From Geodermatophilus poikilotrophus (GTDB lineage Bacteria; Actinomycetota; Actinomycetes; Mycobacteriales; Geodermatophilaceae): a DNA stretch of 64,000 bases. Below, one piece after another: positions 9,693 through 17,887 of this stretch (position 1 is its first letter; each line of letters opens with the position of its first letter). The DNA is taken from contig NZ_FOIE01000003.1 in assembly GCF_900111455.1 (NCBI RefSeq), forward strand, positions 372,001-436,000, written 5' to 3'. The position numbers and the translations under genes are program-made. A model generated the notes under the pieces. It ran no database searches. It was not told where the DNA came from and saw only the letters and a program-made list of their open reading frames with translations.

Positions 9693-10232
9693 TCAACAGG
9701 CGGCGGTCGCGCTGGCGGCGGCGCCGAGCGCGGCGTCGACGTCCTCCGGTGACGCGAGGCCGGTGAACTCCGGGCCGATCACGAAGTCGACCGTGGCGGT
9801 GGCCCGGGTGTCGGGGAAGGCGCCGGCGCCGGGGACGAACAGCGCGACGTAGGCGGCGGCCTCGTTGCCGCGCGGCCCGTGCCGCAGCTCGCCGACGCCG
9901 GTGACCTCACGCTCGGTGGGGTCGTTGGCGATCTCCTCGACGACGAAGCCCCGCTCCTGCAGCGACGCGGCGACCTCCTGGGCCAGGCCGCCGGTGTCGG
10001 TGGCGTTGAAGACGCGCAGCGTGACCGTGGTCGGGTCCAGCGAGGGCGGTGCCGCCGAGGCGCTGGCGCACGCCTCGGCCTCCTGCTCCTCGAGCTCACC
10101 CTCGGTGTCGAAGACGTTCCACCAGACGACCAGCGCGGCCAGTGCGAGCACCAGCAGGAAGACCAGCGGCAGGATCGGCCGGCGGCCGCTCCAGGGACGG
10201 ACCGCGGATCGGTCGGTGGGCGGCGCACTCAC
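9693..10232 (-). CDS. LytR_C-domain envelope protein (Cei-like)
   Basis: This is a single-pass membrane protein of about 179 residues. A short cytoplasmic N-terminus precedes a transmembrane helix (ILPLVFLLVLALAALVVWW). An acidic linker (EGELEEQEAEAC) follows, then an extracytoplasmic LytR_C domain with the characteristic TVTLRVFNATDTGGLAQEVA and LQERGFVVEEIANDP. Homologues with this layout support cell-envelope integrity in mycobacteria (Rv2700, Cei) and occupy the same place in the gene order. I prefer GTG 10232 (VSAPPTDRS) with an upstream GAGGGGACC. The 10301 start adds 23 residues and overlaps the upstream gene by 11 bases. Molecular function is not established from the sequence. Confidence 0.8.
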   Translation of the reverse strand: MSAPPTDRSAVRPWSGRRPILPLVFLLVLALAALVVWWNVFDTEGELEEQEAEACASASAAPPSLDPTTVTLRVFNATDTGGLAQEVAASLQERGFVVEEIANDPTEREVTGVGELRHGPRGNEAAAYVALFVPGAGAFPDTRATATVDFVIGPEFTGLASPEDVDAALGAAASATAAC

Positions 10233-10290
10233 GGGCTTCGGTCCCCTCGGTTCCTGGCGTTGGCCGGGAGTGTAGGGCGGCTCGGGTTGC

Positions 10291-11337
10291 CTAGATCGCA
10301 CCGTCGTCGAGCGCGGCGCGTCCGCGCTCCACGCACGGGTCGATGCGGTCGGCGTACCCGGCGGTGTCCTTGCCGGCCATGGCGCCGGCGGCGGACCGGG
10401 CGACGATCCCGGCGACGATCGCGGCGAACTTGAAGTAGGCGAAGCCGACGTACCAGGGCAGGTCGGAGAGGTCCAGGCCGCTGCGCTCGGCGTAGCGCGC
10501 CGAGACCTCCGCGCGGGTCGGGAAGCCCTCCAGCGCGGTCACCGTGCTCTGCCCGGCGACGGCGTCCTCACCGGCCTGCGGCCAGTAGACGTGCAGCATC
10601 CCGAGGTCGGCCAGCGGGTCGCCGAGGGTGGACATCTCCCAGTCCAGCACCGCCCGGATGCGGCCGGGGGTCTGCGGGTCGAGCAGGCAGTTGTCCAGCC
10701 GGAAGTCGCCGTGCACGATCCCGTTGCGCTGCGTGGTGGGCACGGTCTGCGCCAGGCGGGCGGCGAGGGCGTCCAGGCCGGGCCGCTCGCGGTCGCGGGT
10801 GGCTTCCCACTGCTGGGTCCAGCGGCGCACCTGCCGGGCCATGAAGCCCTCCGGCCGCCCGAAGTCGCCCAGCCCCACCGCCTCGTGGTCGACGGCGTGC
10901 AGGTCGGCCAGGACGTCGACCAGCCCCTCGCCGATCGCCCGCCGCTGGGCCGGCTCGTCGGCGTAGCCGGCCGGGATCCGGTCGACGACGTGCAGGCCGA
11001 CGACCCGCTCCATCACGTAGAAGGGCGCGCCGAGCACGGCGGTGTCGGTGCACAGGTGCAGCGTCCGCGGGACGGGGACGGCGGTCGGGCCCAGCGCGGA
11101 GACCACCCGGTGCTCGCGCGCCATGTCGTGCGCGGTGGCGAGGACCGCGCCGGTCGGCGGCCGCCGGAGGATGACCGCGTCGTCGTCCGACCCGGCCTCC
11201 GGGGTCACCACGTAGGTGAGGTTGGACATGCCGGCGGCGATGAGGTCGACGCGGGCGTCGGACCACCGCTCGTCGCCGAGCACGGAGGCCAGGTAGGGCC
11301 CGACGACGGCCGGATCAGCACCCACGGGAGTCGACAC
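10291..11337 (-). CDS. Phosphotransferase family protein (APH-like, acyl-CoA-dehydrogenase associated type)
   Basis: This 348-residue protein has the aminoglycoside-phosphotransferase/choline-kinase fold. The N-terminal lobe has LIAAGMSNLTYVV and VILRRPPTG. The catalytic loop reads GIVHGDFRLDNCLLD, with the Brenner H-G-D-x-x-x-x-N motif about residue 215. AVLDWEMSTLGDPLADLGML carries the metal-binding D-W-E segment. This subfamily is the one often found with, or fused to, acyl-CoA dehydrogenases (FadE36-type), where it is thought to phosphorylate a 4-hydroxyacyl substrate; no such neighbour is here. It is not a likely antibiotic resistance enzyme. GTG 11337 was chosen because the family start follows it. 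It is an insertion relative to the mycobacterial order. Confidence 0.85.
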   Translation of the reverse strand: MSTPVGADPAVVGPYLASVLGDERWSDARVDLIAAGMSNLTYVVTPEAGSDDDAVILRRPPTGAVLATAHDMAREHRVVSALGPTAVPVPRTLHLCTDTAVLGAPFYVMERVVGLHVVDRIPAGYADEPAQRRAIGEGLVDVLADLHAVDHEAVGLGDFGRPEGFMARQVRRWTQQWEATRDRERPGLDALAARLAQTVPTTQRNGIVHGDFRLDNCLLDPQTPGRIRAVLDWEMSTLGDPLADLGMLHVYWPQAGEDAVAGQSTVTALEGFPTRAEVSARYAERSGLDLSDLPWYVGFAYFKFAAIVAGIVARSAAGAMAGKDTAGYADRIDPCVERGRAALDDGAI

Positions 11338-11658
11338 GGGCGCAGGGTAACCTCTGGCGCTCCGCGGCCCGTCCGACACGGTCCCGGCAGTGAGGTGGTC
11401 ACCCCCTCGCGCGCCGGGCACAAACGGGGGCCGCACGACGTTGGGGGGTCCGCCGGTCAGACCGTGCCGGCGTGCCCCGCCGTCCGCCGGTGAGGTCGGC
11501 GGCGCGGTCCTACGAGCACCGGCCGGTGCCCGCCCTGCGGTCACCGGTCCCCGGACCCCCGGTCGCCCCGGCGACCGGACACCACCGCGGCGGCAGTGCG
11601 CCGCCGCAGACGACGCGGGCGCCGCGCCCGCGAGAACCCCGGAGGAGGGGCACTTCCC
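11338..11658. other. Divergent promoter region, 321 bases
   Basis: No gene is supported. The stretch separates the leftward phosphotransferase from the rightward DUF4193 gene and must hold both promoters. I see no clear -35/-10 pair or palindrome. The last ten bases before the ATG include the strong GGAGGAGGGG ribosome binding site (11641-11650). Confidence 0.4.
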
Positions 11659-11961
11659 ATGGCCACCGACTACGACGCCCCGCGCCGCAACGAGGCCGAC
11701 GAGCTCGGCGAGGACTCGCTCGAGGAGCTCAAGGCCCGCCGCGCCGAGGCGCAGTCCTCGTCGGTCGACGTCGACGAGACCGACTTCAACGAGAACCTCG
11801 AGCTCCCTGGCGCCGACCTGTCCAACGAGGAGCTGACCGTCCGCGTGCTGCCCAAGCAGGAGGACGAGTTCACCTGCTCGCGCTGCTTCCTGGTCCAGCA
11901 CCGCAGCCGGCTGGCCGCCACCAAGGGCGACCAGCTGTTCTGCCGCGACTGCGCCGCTTGA
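11659..11961 (+). CDS. DUF4193 zinc-ribbon-like protein
   Basis: This 100-residue acidic cytoplasmic protein starts MATDYDAPRRNEADELGEDS. The N-terminal half is rich in Glu/Asp and ends in ADLSNEELTVRVLPKQEDEF. The C-terminal part holds two Cys pairs, CSRCF and CRDC, separated by about 20 residues, a zinc-ribbon arrangement. These features and length are those of DUF4193, a small family found almost universally in actinobacteria next to the sigA-dut block (Rv2699c in M. tuberculosis, by memory). A role in transcription has been suggested for such ribbons but is not shown. The ribosome binding site is GGAGGAGGGG. Confidence 0.9.
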   Translation: MATDYDAPRRNEADELGEDSLEELKARRAEAQSSSVDVDETDFNENLELPGADLSNEELTVRVLPKQEDEFTCSRCFLVQHRSRLAATKGDQLFCRDCAA

Positions 11962-11971
11962 GCGAGGACCC

Positions 11972-12060
11972 CGTTGCCCCCGCCGCTCGCAGGCCCGCGG
12001 CGGGGCCCAGCAACGGAGCCACCCGTTGTCCCCCCGCGGGCTCGCGGCGGGGCCCGGCAG
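11972..12060. repeat. Pair of GC-rich palindromic intergenic repeats
   Basis: The first copy (11972-12014) reads CGTTGC, CCCGCCGC, a short loop, GCGGCGGGG, GCAACG: a nested hairpin. The second (12023-12060) carries CCGTTGTCCCCCCGCGGG, then CTCGCGGCGGGGCCCGGCAG. Related sequences occur at 22470-22511, 26650-26720 and, less clearly, 13070-13110. They may end the DUF4193 transcript, but copies elsewhere argue for a dispersed repeat family. Confidence 0.6.
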
Positions 12061-12099
12061 GGGCCGCAGTCGGGCACGTCGACCCGGAGGAGTGAGGCA

Positions 12100-12987
12100 G
12101 TGACGGACCACCGAGAGCGCACCGGTCCGGCGCGCGACGTCCCGCCGCCGCGACCGGTCGCGCCCGGCGCAGCCGGTGGCCGCACGGCCCCGCCCGCGGA
12201 GGAGGGCCCGCTCGCGCGGGCCGGCCGGCTGCTGGCCGAGGCGGCGTCCGGCCTGGTGGGCGGCACGACGGAGGCCGCGCCGGACGGCCGCCGCTCGACC
12301 GCGGCGACGCTGCGCGACGTCATCACCGCCGTCGCGTCCGCCGGCCGCGGCGCCGCGGGACCGGGCACGCCGCGGTCCGGTCCGGACGACGGCGGTGGGA
12401 GCCGCACCCCCGGTGCCCTGCTCGGCGACCTGCTGACCACCGCCGCCCCGCGGCTGCCGATCCGCGACGCCGGGCGACTGCGCGCGGTCCACCCCGGCGC
12501 GTCCGACGACGAGATCGCCGACGCGCTCGTGGCACGCGCCGCGAAGCTCACGGCGGGCATCGGCGCGGCCACCGGCGGGCTGTCGGCGGCCCACTGGGTC
12601 GCCCCGCCCTCGCTGCTGGCCCTGCCGCTGGAGCTCGGCGCCGAGACGGTCCTCACCGCCGCCGTCGAGCTCGTCCTGCTCGGCGAGCTGCACGAGCTGT
12701 ACGGCCGGCCCGCCCCGGGCGACGCCCGCGACCGCGCGCTGGCCTACCTGTCCAGCTGGACGCGGCAGCGGGCGGTCGAGGACTCCGTCGTCCCGGGCCT
12801 GGGCGCCGTCCTCGGCTCGGCCGGCCTGCGCACGCTCAGCCGCCGGATGACCCGGCGGATGGCCCGCAGCGTCCCGGGGGCGGCCCCCTTCCTCGTCGGT
12901 GCGGCGCTCGGCGGCCGGGCCAACCGGAAGGCCACCGAGGCGCTGGCCCGCCGGGTGCTCGCCGACCTGCGCCGGTCCCGCTCCTGA
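12100..12987 (+). CDS. Hypothetical membrane-associated protein, 295 aa
   Basis: GTG 12100 is preceded by GGAGGAG at about 12086-12092. The first 130 residues are Pro/Gly/Ala-rich and probably disordered, with a short amphipathic segment ([18 protein letters not shown]). From about residue 135 the protein becomes ordered: [22 protein letters not shown], then an alanine/leucine-rich helical hairpin around [17 protein letters not shown] and [14 protein letters not shown], then helices ending in basic [20 protein letters not shown]. The pattern recalls EcsC-type membrane-associated helical proteins, which is a guess. It takes the place held by a DUF3093 protein in mycobacteria. No enzymatic motif was found. 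Confidence 0.7.
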   Translation: MTDHRERTGPARDVPPPRPVAPGAAGGRTAPPAEEGPLARAGRLLAEAASGLVGGTTEAAPDGRRSTAATLRDVITAVASAGRGAAGPGTPRSGPDDGGGSRTPGALLGDLLTTAAPRLPIRDAGRLRAVHPGASDDEIADALVARAAKLTAGIGAATGGLSAAHWVAPPSLLALPLELGAETVLTAAVELVLLGELHELYGRPAPGDARDRALAYLSSWTRQRAVEDSVVPGLGAVLGSAGLRTLSRRMTRRMARSVPGAAPFLVGAALGGRANRKATEALARRVLADLRRSRS

Positions 12988-13011
12988 GGCGGGGACCGGC
13001 CCCCTGCTGGT

Positions 13012-13110
13012 GGGGGGGGGGGGCTGGAACGGCCCCTTCCCCGGGCTGGAACGGCCCCCTGCCGGGTCCCCCTGAGCGGAGCGAGGGGTGGGGAGGAGGG
13101 GGTCCTCATA
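13012..13110. repeat. Homopolymer G tract plus tandem GGCTGGAACGGCC repeats
   Basis: A run of twelve G (13012-13023) leads into two copies of GGCTGGAACGGCC (13022-13034 and 13044-13056), each followed by C-rich sequence, and then CCCCCTGAGCGGAGCGAGGGG, an imperfect hairpin. The same 13-mer is at 9625-9637. The G run is prone to slippage and to sequencing error. The block lies between the stop at 12987 and the dut start at 13122, so terminator and dut promoter must overlap it. Confidence 0.6.
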
Positions 13111-13121
13111 GGATCGCGGAC

Positions 13122-13616
13122 GTGCCCGACCCCTCCCGCTCCGCCGTCCCCGAGGTGGAGGTCCCGGTGCGGCTCACCTCCCCGGAGGACGCCGTTCCCG
13201 CCTACGCCCTGCCCGGCGACGCCGGGGCCGACCTGGTCATCGCCGAGGACCTGGAGCTGGCGCCGTTGCAGCGGGCACTGGTCGGCACCGGCGTCGCGGT
13301 CGCGATCCCGGAGGGCTACGCCGGGTTCGTCCACCCGCGCTCGGGCCTCGCCCACCGGCTGGGGCTGTCGCTGGTCAACGCCCCGGGCACCATCGACTCC
13401 GGTTACCGCGGGGAGATCAAGGTCAACCTGGTGAACCTCGACCCGGCGACGCCGCTGACGCTGCGCCGCGGCGACCGCGTCGCCCAGCTGGTGGTGCAGC
13501 CGGTCGTGCGCGCCCGCTTCGTGCCCGTCGAGCAGCTGCCGGAGAGCGTGCGCGGGGTGGGGGGCCACGGGTCGACCGGCGGGCACGCCCCCGTCTCGGC
13601 GAAGGGAACCGACTGA
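13122..13616 (+). CDS. dut: dUTP diphosphatase
   Basis: This 164-residue trimeric dUTPase hydrolyses dUTP to dUMP and pyrophosphate. The five motifs are visible in order: [12 protein letters not shown] (about 28-40), [14 protein letters not shown] (about 68), [16 protein letters not shown] (motif 3, with the catalytic Asp and uracil-pocket Tyr), [14 protein letters not shown] (motif 4) and [10 protein letters not shown] (motif 5; the usual Phe is His here). It starts with GTG 13122. It heads a five-gene operon with the DUF3710 gene only one base downstream. Confidence 0.95.
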   Translation: MPDPSRSAVPEVEVPVRLTSPEDAVPAYALPGDAGADLVIAEDLELAPLQRALVGTGVAVAIPEGYAGFVHPRSGLAHRLGLSLVNAPGTIDSGYRGEIKVNLVNLDPATPLTLRRGDRVAQLVVQPVVRARFVPVEQLPESVRGVGGHGSTGGHAPVSAKGTD

Positions 13617-13617
13617 C

Positions 13618-14331
13618 ATGCCGTTCGGACGGCGACGCAACCGGATCGACCGCAGCCTGCGCGAGCGCGGGGTGCCGCCGGATCCGCAGCACAAGGTGCG
13701 CGAGGTGACGGCGACCACGGGGCCGTGGGACGCCGCCGACGCCCCCGACGACGGCACCGCGCGCATCGACCTGGGCTCGCTGCGGCTGCCCGCGGTGCCG
13801 GGCACGGAGCTGCGGGTCGACGTCAACGCCCAGCAGAAGGTCGTCGGCGCCACGCTGCGCTACGGCGACTCCCTGCTGCAGGTGGCGGTGTTCGCCGCGC
13901 CCCGGGCGGGCGGCATCTGGGACGACGTCCGCGCCGACCTCGCCCGCAGCGCCTCCGGCCAGGGCGGGTCGCTGCGGGAGGTCGACGGGCCCTTCGGCCC
14001 GGAGCTGGCCGGCTCCGTGCGGGTGAACCCGCCGGCGCAGCCCGGCCAGCCGGCTCCGGCGCCGGTGCGCCGCCCGGCGCGCTTCGTCGGCGTCGACGGG
14101 CCCCGCTGGTTCCTGCGCGGCATGATCAGCGGCCCCGCGGCGGAGCGCCCGGAGGCCGCCGCCGCGCTGGAGCAGGCGTTCCGGCAGATCGTGGTCGTCC
14201 GCGGGACCGCGCCGATGCCGGTGCGGGAGCCGCTGCCGCTGACCCTGCCGCCGCAGGCGGCCGCACAGCTCGCCGCGCAGCAGGCCGTCCGCCCGCCGGG
14301 GAGCCCGCCCCCCGCCGCGCCCGGCGGGTGA
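13618..14331 (+). CDS. DUF3710 domain-containing protein
   Basis: This 237-residue protein of unknown biochemical role is conserved beside dut in actinobacteria. It begins MPFGRRRNRIDRSLRERGVP, a basic N-terminus. GPWDAADAPDD and IDLGSLRLPAVPGTELRVDV follow, the typical DUF3710 core that ends with FVGVDGPRWFLRGMISG and a helix AALEQAFRQIVVVRG. The final 30 residues are Pro/Ala-rich. No signal peptide or membrane segment is visible. ATG 13618 lies next to the dut stop, and the stop overlaps the GTG of the next gene, so it is part of the operon. Confidence 0.88.
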   Translation: MPFGRRRNRIDRSLRERGVPPDPQHKVREVTATTGPWDAADAPDDGTARIDLGSLRLPAVPGTELRVDVNAQQKVVGATLRYGDSLLQVAVFAAPRAGGIWDDVRADLARSASGQGGSLREVDGPFGPELAGSVRVNPPAQPGQPAPAPVRRPARFVGVDGPRWFLRGMISGPAAERPEAAAALEQAFRQIVVVRGTAPMPVREPLPLTLPPQAAAQLAAQQAVRPPGSPPPAAPGG

Positions 14332-15122
14332 GGGCCGTCCGCACCGCCTACGGGCCGCACCCCGACCAGTTCGTCGAGCTGACCCTGCCCGCGGGTGCCG
14401 GCCCGGCGCCGGTGGTGGTCGTGCTGCACGGCGGCTTCTGGCGGGCCGCGTACGGCGTCGAGCTGGCCCGGCCGCTCGCGGCCGACCTGGCCGCCACGGG
14501 CTTCGCCGCCGTCGCGGTCGAGTACCGCCGGGTCGGCTCCGGCGGCGGCTGGCCGGCCACCCTGGAGGACGTCGCCGCGGCGCTGGACCGCCTGCCCGAG
14601 CTGGCCGGCAGCGGCCGGCTGGACCTCGCCGACGTCGCGGTCGTCGGGCACTCCGCCGGCGGCCACCTCGCCGCGTGGGCCGCCGGCCGCGACCGGCTCC
14701 CCGAGGGCGCGCCGGGCTCACGCCCTCGGGTGCGGGTGGCCGCGGCCGTGCTGCAGGCGGGGGTGCTCGACCTGGAGCGCGCGGCGGCGCAGCGGCTGGG
14801 CGACGGGGCGGTGCAGGAACTGCTCGGCGGCGAGCCGCAGCAGGCGCCGGAGCGCTACGCGGCGACCGACCCGGTGCGGCTGGTCCCGCCCGCGGCCGAC
14901 CTGCTGTGCGTGCACGGCACCGGCGACCCGACCGTCCCGGCCGAGCAGAGCACCCGTTACGCGGAGGCCGCCGCGGCCCAGGGAGTGCACGTCGACGTGC
15001 GGCTCGTGCCGGGGGACCACATGGTGCTCATCGACCCGGCAGGGGAGCCGTGGGCGCTGGTCCGCGACTGGCTGCGGTCGCGTACCGGAGGGGACCGCGG
15101 CGGTCCTACGCTGGTTCCGTGA
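14328..15122 (+). CDS. Alpha/beta hydrolase (esterase/lipase family)
   Basis: This is a 264-residue serine hydrolase. VVVVLHGGFWRAAYG supplies the H-G-G oxyanion motif (about residue 30), VAVVGHSAGGHLAAW the G-H-S-A-G-G nucleophile elbow (about 105), LLCVHGTGDPTVP the acid Asp, and LVPGDHMVLID the catalytic His. This is the hormone-sensitive-lipase/arylformamidase-like layout. A kynurenine formamidase-type activity is conceivable, but no kynurenine gene is near. GTG 14328 overlaps the upstream stop, and TGA 15120-15122 overlaps the next GTG. Substrate is not predictable. Confidence 0.85.
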   Translation: MRAVRTAYGPHPDQFVELTLPAGAGPAPVVVVLHGGFWRAAYGVELARPLAADLAATGFAAVAVEYRRVGSGGGWPATLEDVAAALDRLPELAGSGRLDLADVAVVGHSAGGHLAAWAAGRDRLPEGAPGSRPRVRVAAAVLQAGVLDLERAAAQRLGDGAVQELLGGEPQQAPERYAATDPVRLVPPAADLLCVHGTGDPTVPAEQSTRYAEAAAAQGVHVDVRLVPGDHMVLIDPAGEPWALVRDWLRSRTGGDRGGPTLVP

Positions 15123-15496
15123 CGGAGACACGCCAGGGCGGCTGGTTCACGCGGACGCTGCAGCGGCTGACCGCTGACGACCAGACCATCGACGCGGAGA
15201 ACCTGCGAGCCGGGTCGGCGAGCGCCGGGTGCGAGGCGGTCAGCGCCTGCCGCAAGGGCGCCGTCGTCACCGTCACCGGCCGGCTGAAGTCGGTCGTCTA
15301 CACGCCGCGGGAGACGGTGCCGACCCTGGAGGCGGAGCTCTTCGACGGCTCCGGCTCGGTCACCCTCGTGTGGCTCGGCCGGCGGCGGATCCCCGGCATC
15401 GAGCCCGGCCGCACGCTCAGCGCGCACGGTCGCTTCGCCTCCTTCGACGGGCGGCAGGTCATCTACAACCCCCGGTACGAGCTGAGCGCCGGGTGA
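15119..15496 (+). CDS. OB-fold nucleic-acid-binding domain protein
   Basis: The protein has 125 residues, with GTG 15119 overlapping the preceding stop. A short N-terminus (WFTRTLQRLTADDQTIDAEN) is followed by an OB-fold of the tRNA-anticodon/RecG type: KGAVVTVTGRLKSVVYTPRE, LEAELFDGSGSVTLVWLGRR, PGRTLSAHGRFASFDGRQVI, ending NPRYELSAG. This is the family beside DUF3159 in most actinobacteria (Rv2694c in M. tuberculosis by memory). It probably binds single-stranded nucleic acid, but the partner is unknown. It is the fourth gene of the dut operon. Confidence 0.85.
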   Translation: MTETRQGGWFTRTLQRLTADDQTIDAENLRAGSASAGCEAVSACRKGAVVTVTGRLKSVVYTPRETVPTLEAELFDGSGSVTLVWLGRRRIPGIEPGRTLSAHGRFASFDGRQVIYNPRYELSAG

Positions 15497-16362
15497 CGGC
15501 TGCGCCCGAGGGGGACGGGCGTCCCGGTCCGGCACGCCCCGAGGACCAGCGCCGCGGGGACCGACGGCCCGAGGACCGACGGCCCGAGGACGACGCCGCG
15601 AGCGGGCCGCTCGGCGTGGCCTTCGACCGGCACCTGGTACTGGACCAGCTCGGCGGCTGGCGCGGCATGCTCGACGCCACGCTGCCCACCGTCGCGTTCA
15701 TCGTGGGCAACTCCCTGGCCGGGCTGCGGGCCGGCATCGGGGCTGCCCTCGGCGTCGCCGTCCTGCTCTTCGGGTTGCGCCTGGTGCGCCGGGAGAGCGT
15801 CCAGCAGGCGTTCAGCGGGCTCTTCGGCGTCGCGATCGCGGTGGCGATCGCCGGCGTCTCGGGGCAGGCCCGGGACTTCTTCGTCCCCGGGCTGATCCGC
15901 AACGCCGCCCTCGGCGTGGTGCTGATCGGCTCGATCGCCTTCCGCTGGCCGCTGGTCGGCGTGGTCGCGGAGTTCCTGGCGCCCAGCCACCTGGGCGCGA
16001 TGGCGTCGCACACGCTGCCGGGGCTGCGCCGCCGGATCCACCGGGCCAACGCCACGCTGCACCACCGGCCGCCGCCGGACCCCGCGACCGGCGGGCGCCC
16101 GGCCGACCCGGCGCCCGAGCGGCACTGGCGTGACGACCCGCGCGCGGTGCGCGCCTACTCCTGGCTGACGCTGGTGTGGGGCGTCGTCTTCCTGGTGCGC
16201 GTCGCCGTGCAGTGGGTGCTCTACCGCGCCGACGAGGTCGAGCTGCTGGGCACGGCCTCGCTGCTGCTCGGCCTGCCGGTCACCGCCGTCGAGGTCGTGG
16301 TGACCCTGTGGGTGGTGTCCCGGCTGCACCGGCACCGCGCGGGTCCGCAGCCGGGCGCCTGA
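15493..16362 (+). CDS. DUF3159 membrane protein
   Basis: This 289-residue integral membrane protein starts with GTG 15493 overlapping the OB-fold stop. The first 35 residues are charged with a repeated RRPED unit (RRGDRRPEDRRPEDD). VLDQLGGWRGMLDATLPTVA then begins the DUF3159 core. About six hydrophobic segments follow, including FIVGNSLAGL, GLFGVAIAVAIAGVSG, AALGVVLIGSIAF, LTLVWGVVFLVRVAVQ and LPVTAVEVVVTLWVV. Family function is unknown. It ends the dut operon and converges on the TrkA gene 30 bases away. Confidence 0.88.
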   Translation: MTAAPEGDGRPGPARPEDQRRGDRRPEDRRPEDDAASGPLGVAFDRHLVLDQLGGWRGMLDATLPTVAFIVGNSLAGLRAGIGAALGVAVLLFGLRLVRRESVQQAFSGLFGVAIAVAIAGVSGQARDFFVPGLIRNAALGVVLIGSIAFRWPLVGVVAEFLAPSHLGAMASHTLPGLRRRIHRANATLHHRPPPDPATGGRPADPAPERHWRDDPRAVRAYSWLTLVWGVVFLVRVAVQWVLYRADEVELLGTASLLLGLPVTAVEVVVTLWVVSRLHRHRAGPQPGA

Positions 16363-16392
16363 GCGAGGTCCCGACGCCCCGGACGGGGTCCG

Positions 16393-17055
16393 TCACGGGT
16401 CGGGGGAGAGCACCTGCTGCAGCTGCTCCTCGACGTCGGCGTGGGTGACGAACAGCAGCTCGTCGCCGACCTCGAGCGGCTCGTCGGGCGTCGGGGTGAT
16501 CACCCGGTCGCCGCGCAGGACGGCGGTCAGCACCGTCTCCCGCGGCAGCGGCACCTCGCGCAGCGGTTTGCCCGCCCAGGGGGTGTCCTCGTCGAGGGTG
16601 ATCTCGACCAGGTTGGCCGCCCCCTTGCGGAAGCTCATCAGCCGGACGACGTCGCCGACGGTCACCGCCTCCTCGACGAGTGCGGCCAGCACCCGCGGCG
16701 TGGAGACGGCGACGTCGACGCCCCAGGCCTCGGTGTAGAGCCACTCGTTGCGCGGGTCCTTGACCCGGGCGACGACCCGGTTGACCGCGAACTCGGTCTT
16801 GGCCAGCAGCGAGACGACGAGGTTGGCCTTGTCGTCACCGGTGGCGGCCACGACGACGTCGCAGGTGGCCAGCTGCGCCTCCTCCAGGGAGGAGACCTCG
16901 CACGCGTCGGCCTGCACCCACTCGGCGCCGGGCACCGCCCGGGTGCGGACCTTGCGGCCGTCCTTCTCGATGAGCATCACGGCGTGCCCGTTGGAGAGCA
17001 GCTCCCCGGCGATCGAGCGCCCGACGGCGCCCGCGCCCACGATGGCGACCCGCAT
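16393..17055 (-). CDS. ceoC: TrkA-type K+ regulatory protein (second of pair)
   Basis: This 220-residue cytoplasmic RCK protein starts at ATG 17055, overlapping the stop of the preceding TrkA gene. MRVAIVGAGAVGRSIAGELL is the NAD-binding Rossmann G-x-G-x-x-G. VVVAATGDDKANLVVSLLAK and RVKDPRNEWLYTEAWGVDVA complete RCK_N. A C-terminal RCK_C domain holds AGKPLREVPLPRETVLTAVL and GDELLFVTHADVEEQL. These subunits gate potassium transport in response to nucleotides. Two single-domain copies in tandem are the arrangement called ceoB/ceoC in mycobacteria. The divergent permease downstream of the promoter is the natural partner (inference). Confidence 0.88.
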   Translation of the reverse strand: MRVAIVGAGAVGRSIAGELLSNGHAVMLIEKDGRKVRTRAVPGAEWVQADACEVSSLEEAQLATCDVVVAATGDDKANLVVSLLAKTEFAVNRVVARVKDPRNEWLYTEAWGVDVAVSTPRVLAALVEEAVTVGDVVRLMSFRKGAANLVEITLDEDTPWAGKPLREVPLPRETVLTAVLRGDRVITPTPDEPLEVGDELLFVTHADVEEQLQQVLSPDP

Positions 17056-17723
17056 CAGCGTCCCCCTCCCCCGGGGCCCTGCTCGACCACCTCGTGCACC
17101 CGCTGGGTGATCGCGTCGGTCGAGGCGACCACGAGCTGGTCGCCGTCCTGCAGCACGGTGGCGGCGGTGGGCAGCTGGGCCTCGCCGTAGCGGACCAGCC
17201 ACGCGGCCCGGGCCCCGGACGCGGTCTCCAGGTCGGCCAGCCGCCGGCCGACCCACGGCTCGGTGACCGTGACCCGCATGAGCAGCACCTGCCCGGTCGG
17301 CTCCCGCCACAGCTCGCTGACCTTGACGGAGAGCAGCTCGCGCAGCAGCCGGTTCACCGTCCACGGGACGGTCGCGACGCTGGGGATGCCCATCCGCTCG
17401 TAGATCTCGGCGCGCTTGGAGTCGTAGATGCGGGCGACGACGTGCTGGACGCCGAAGGTCTCCCGCGCCACCCGCGTGCTGATGATGTTGGAGTTGTCGC
17501 CGCTGCTCACCGCGGCGAACGCGCCGGCGGAGTCGATGCCGGCGTCGAGCAGCGTCTGGCGGTCGAAGCCCAGGCCGGTGACCTGGCGGCCGGCGAAGTC
17601 CGGACCCAGCCGGCGGAAGGCCTCGGGGTCCTGGTCGATCACGGCCACGCTGTGGCCGACCTCCTCGAGCCGGCGGGCGATCGCCGACCCGACGCGGCCG
17701 CAGCCCATCACGACCACGTGCAC
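17055..17723 (-). CDS. ceoB: TrkA-type K+ regulatory protein (first of pair)
   Basis: This 222-residue RCK protein reads MHVVVMGCGRVGSAIARRLE, the dinucleotide-binding motif, then VAVIDQDPEAF with the ribose-binding acid. GIDSAGAFAAVSSGDNSNII, VARIYDSKRAEIYERMGIPS and a C-terminal RCK_C half (RRLADLETASGARAAWLVRY) follow. It is transcribed first and is translationally coupled to ceoC by an ATGA overlap. The start is 164 bases from the divergent APC permease, so a shared control region is likely. No palindromic operator or riboswitch is obvious there. Confidence 0.88.
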   Translation of the reverse strand: MHVVVMGCGRVGSAIARRLEEVGHSVAVIDQDPEAFRRLGPDFAGRQVTGLGFDRQTLLDAGIDSAGAFAAVSSGDNSNIISTRVARETFGVQHVVARIYDSKRAEIYERMGIPSVATVPWTVNRLLRELLSVKVSELWREPTGQVLLMRVTVTEPWVGRRLADLETASGARAAWLVRYGEAQLPTAATVLQDGDQLVVASTDAITQRVHEVVEQGPGGGGR

Positions 17724-17887
17724 GGGGTTCTCCCAAGCTCACTGGTGCGGTGCGCCGGCGTCGTGCCGCCCGCGCGTGTCCGGCCGCGAAGCTACACCCG
17801 GGCACCCACCGGACCGCGGTCCGCAGCGCGGCAACTCACTCTCCCGGCGGGGGCGCGAGGGCGCTGCGCGTCCGTACCATCGCCGCC

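Noticed and set aside
10291-11337. Antibiotic resistance by the APH-like kinase
   Set aside because: Its motifs match the acyl-CoA-dehydrogenase-associated subgroup and it sits in a housekeeping block.
11340-12693. N-terminal extension of the phosphotransferase frame
   Set aside because: It passes antisense through the DUF4193 gene and the 295-aa gene; the real start is GTG 11337.
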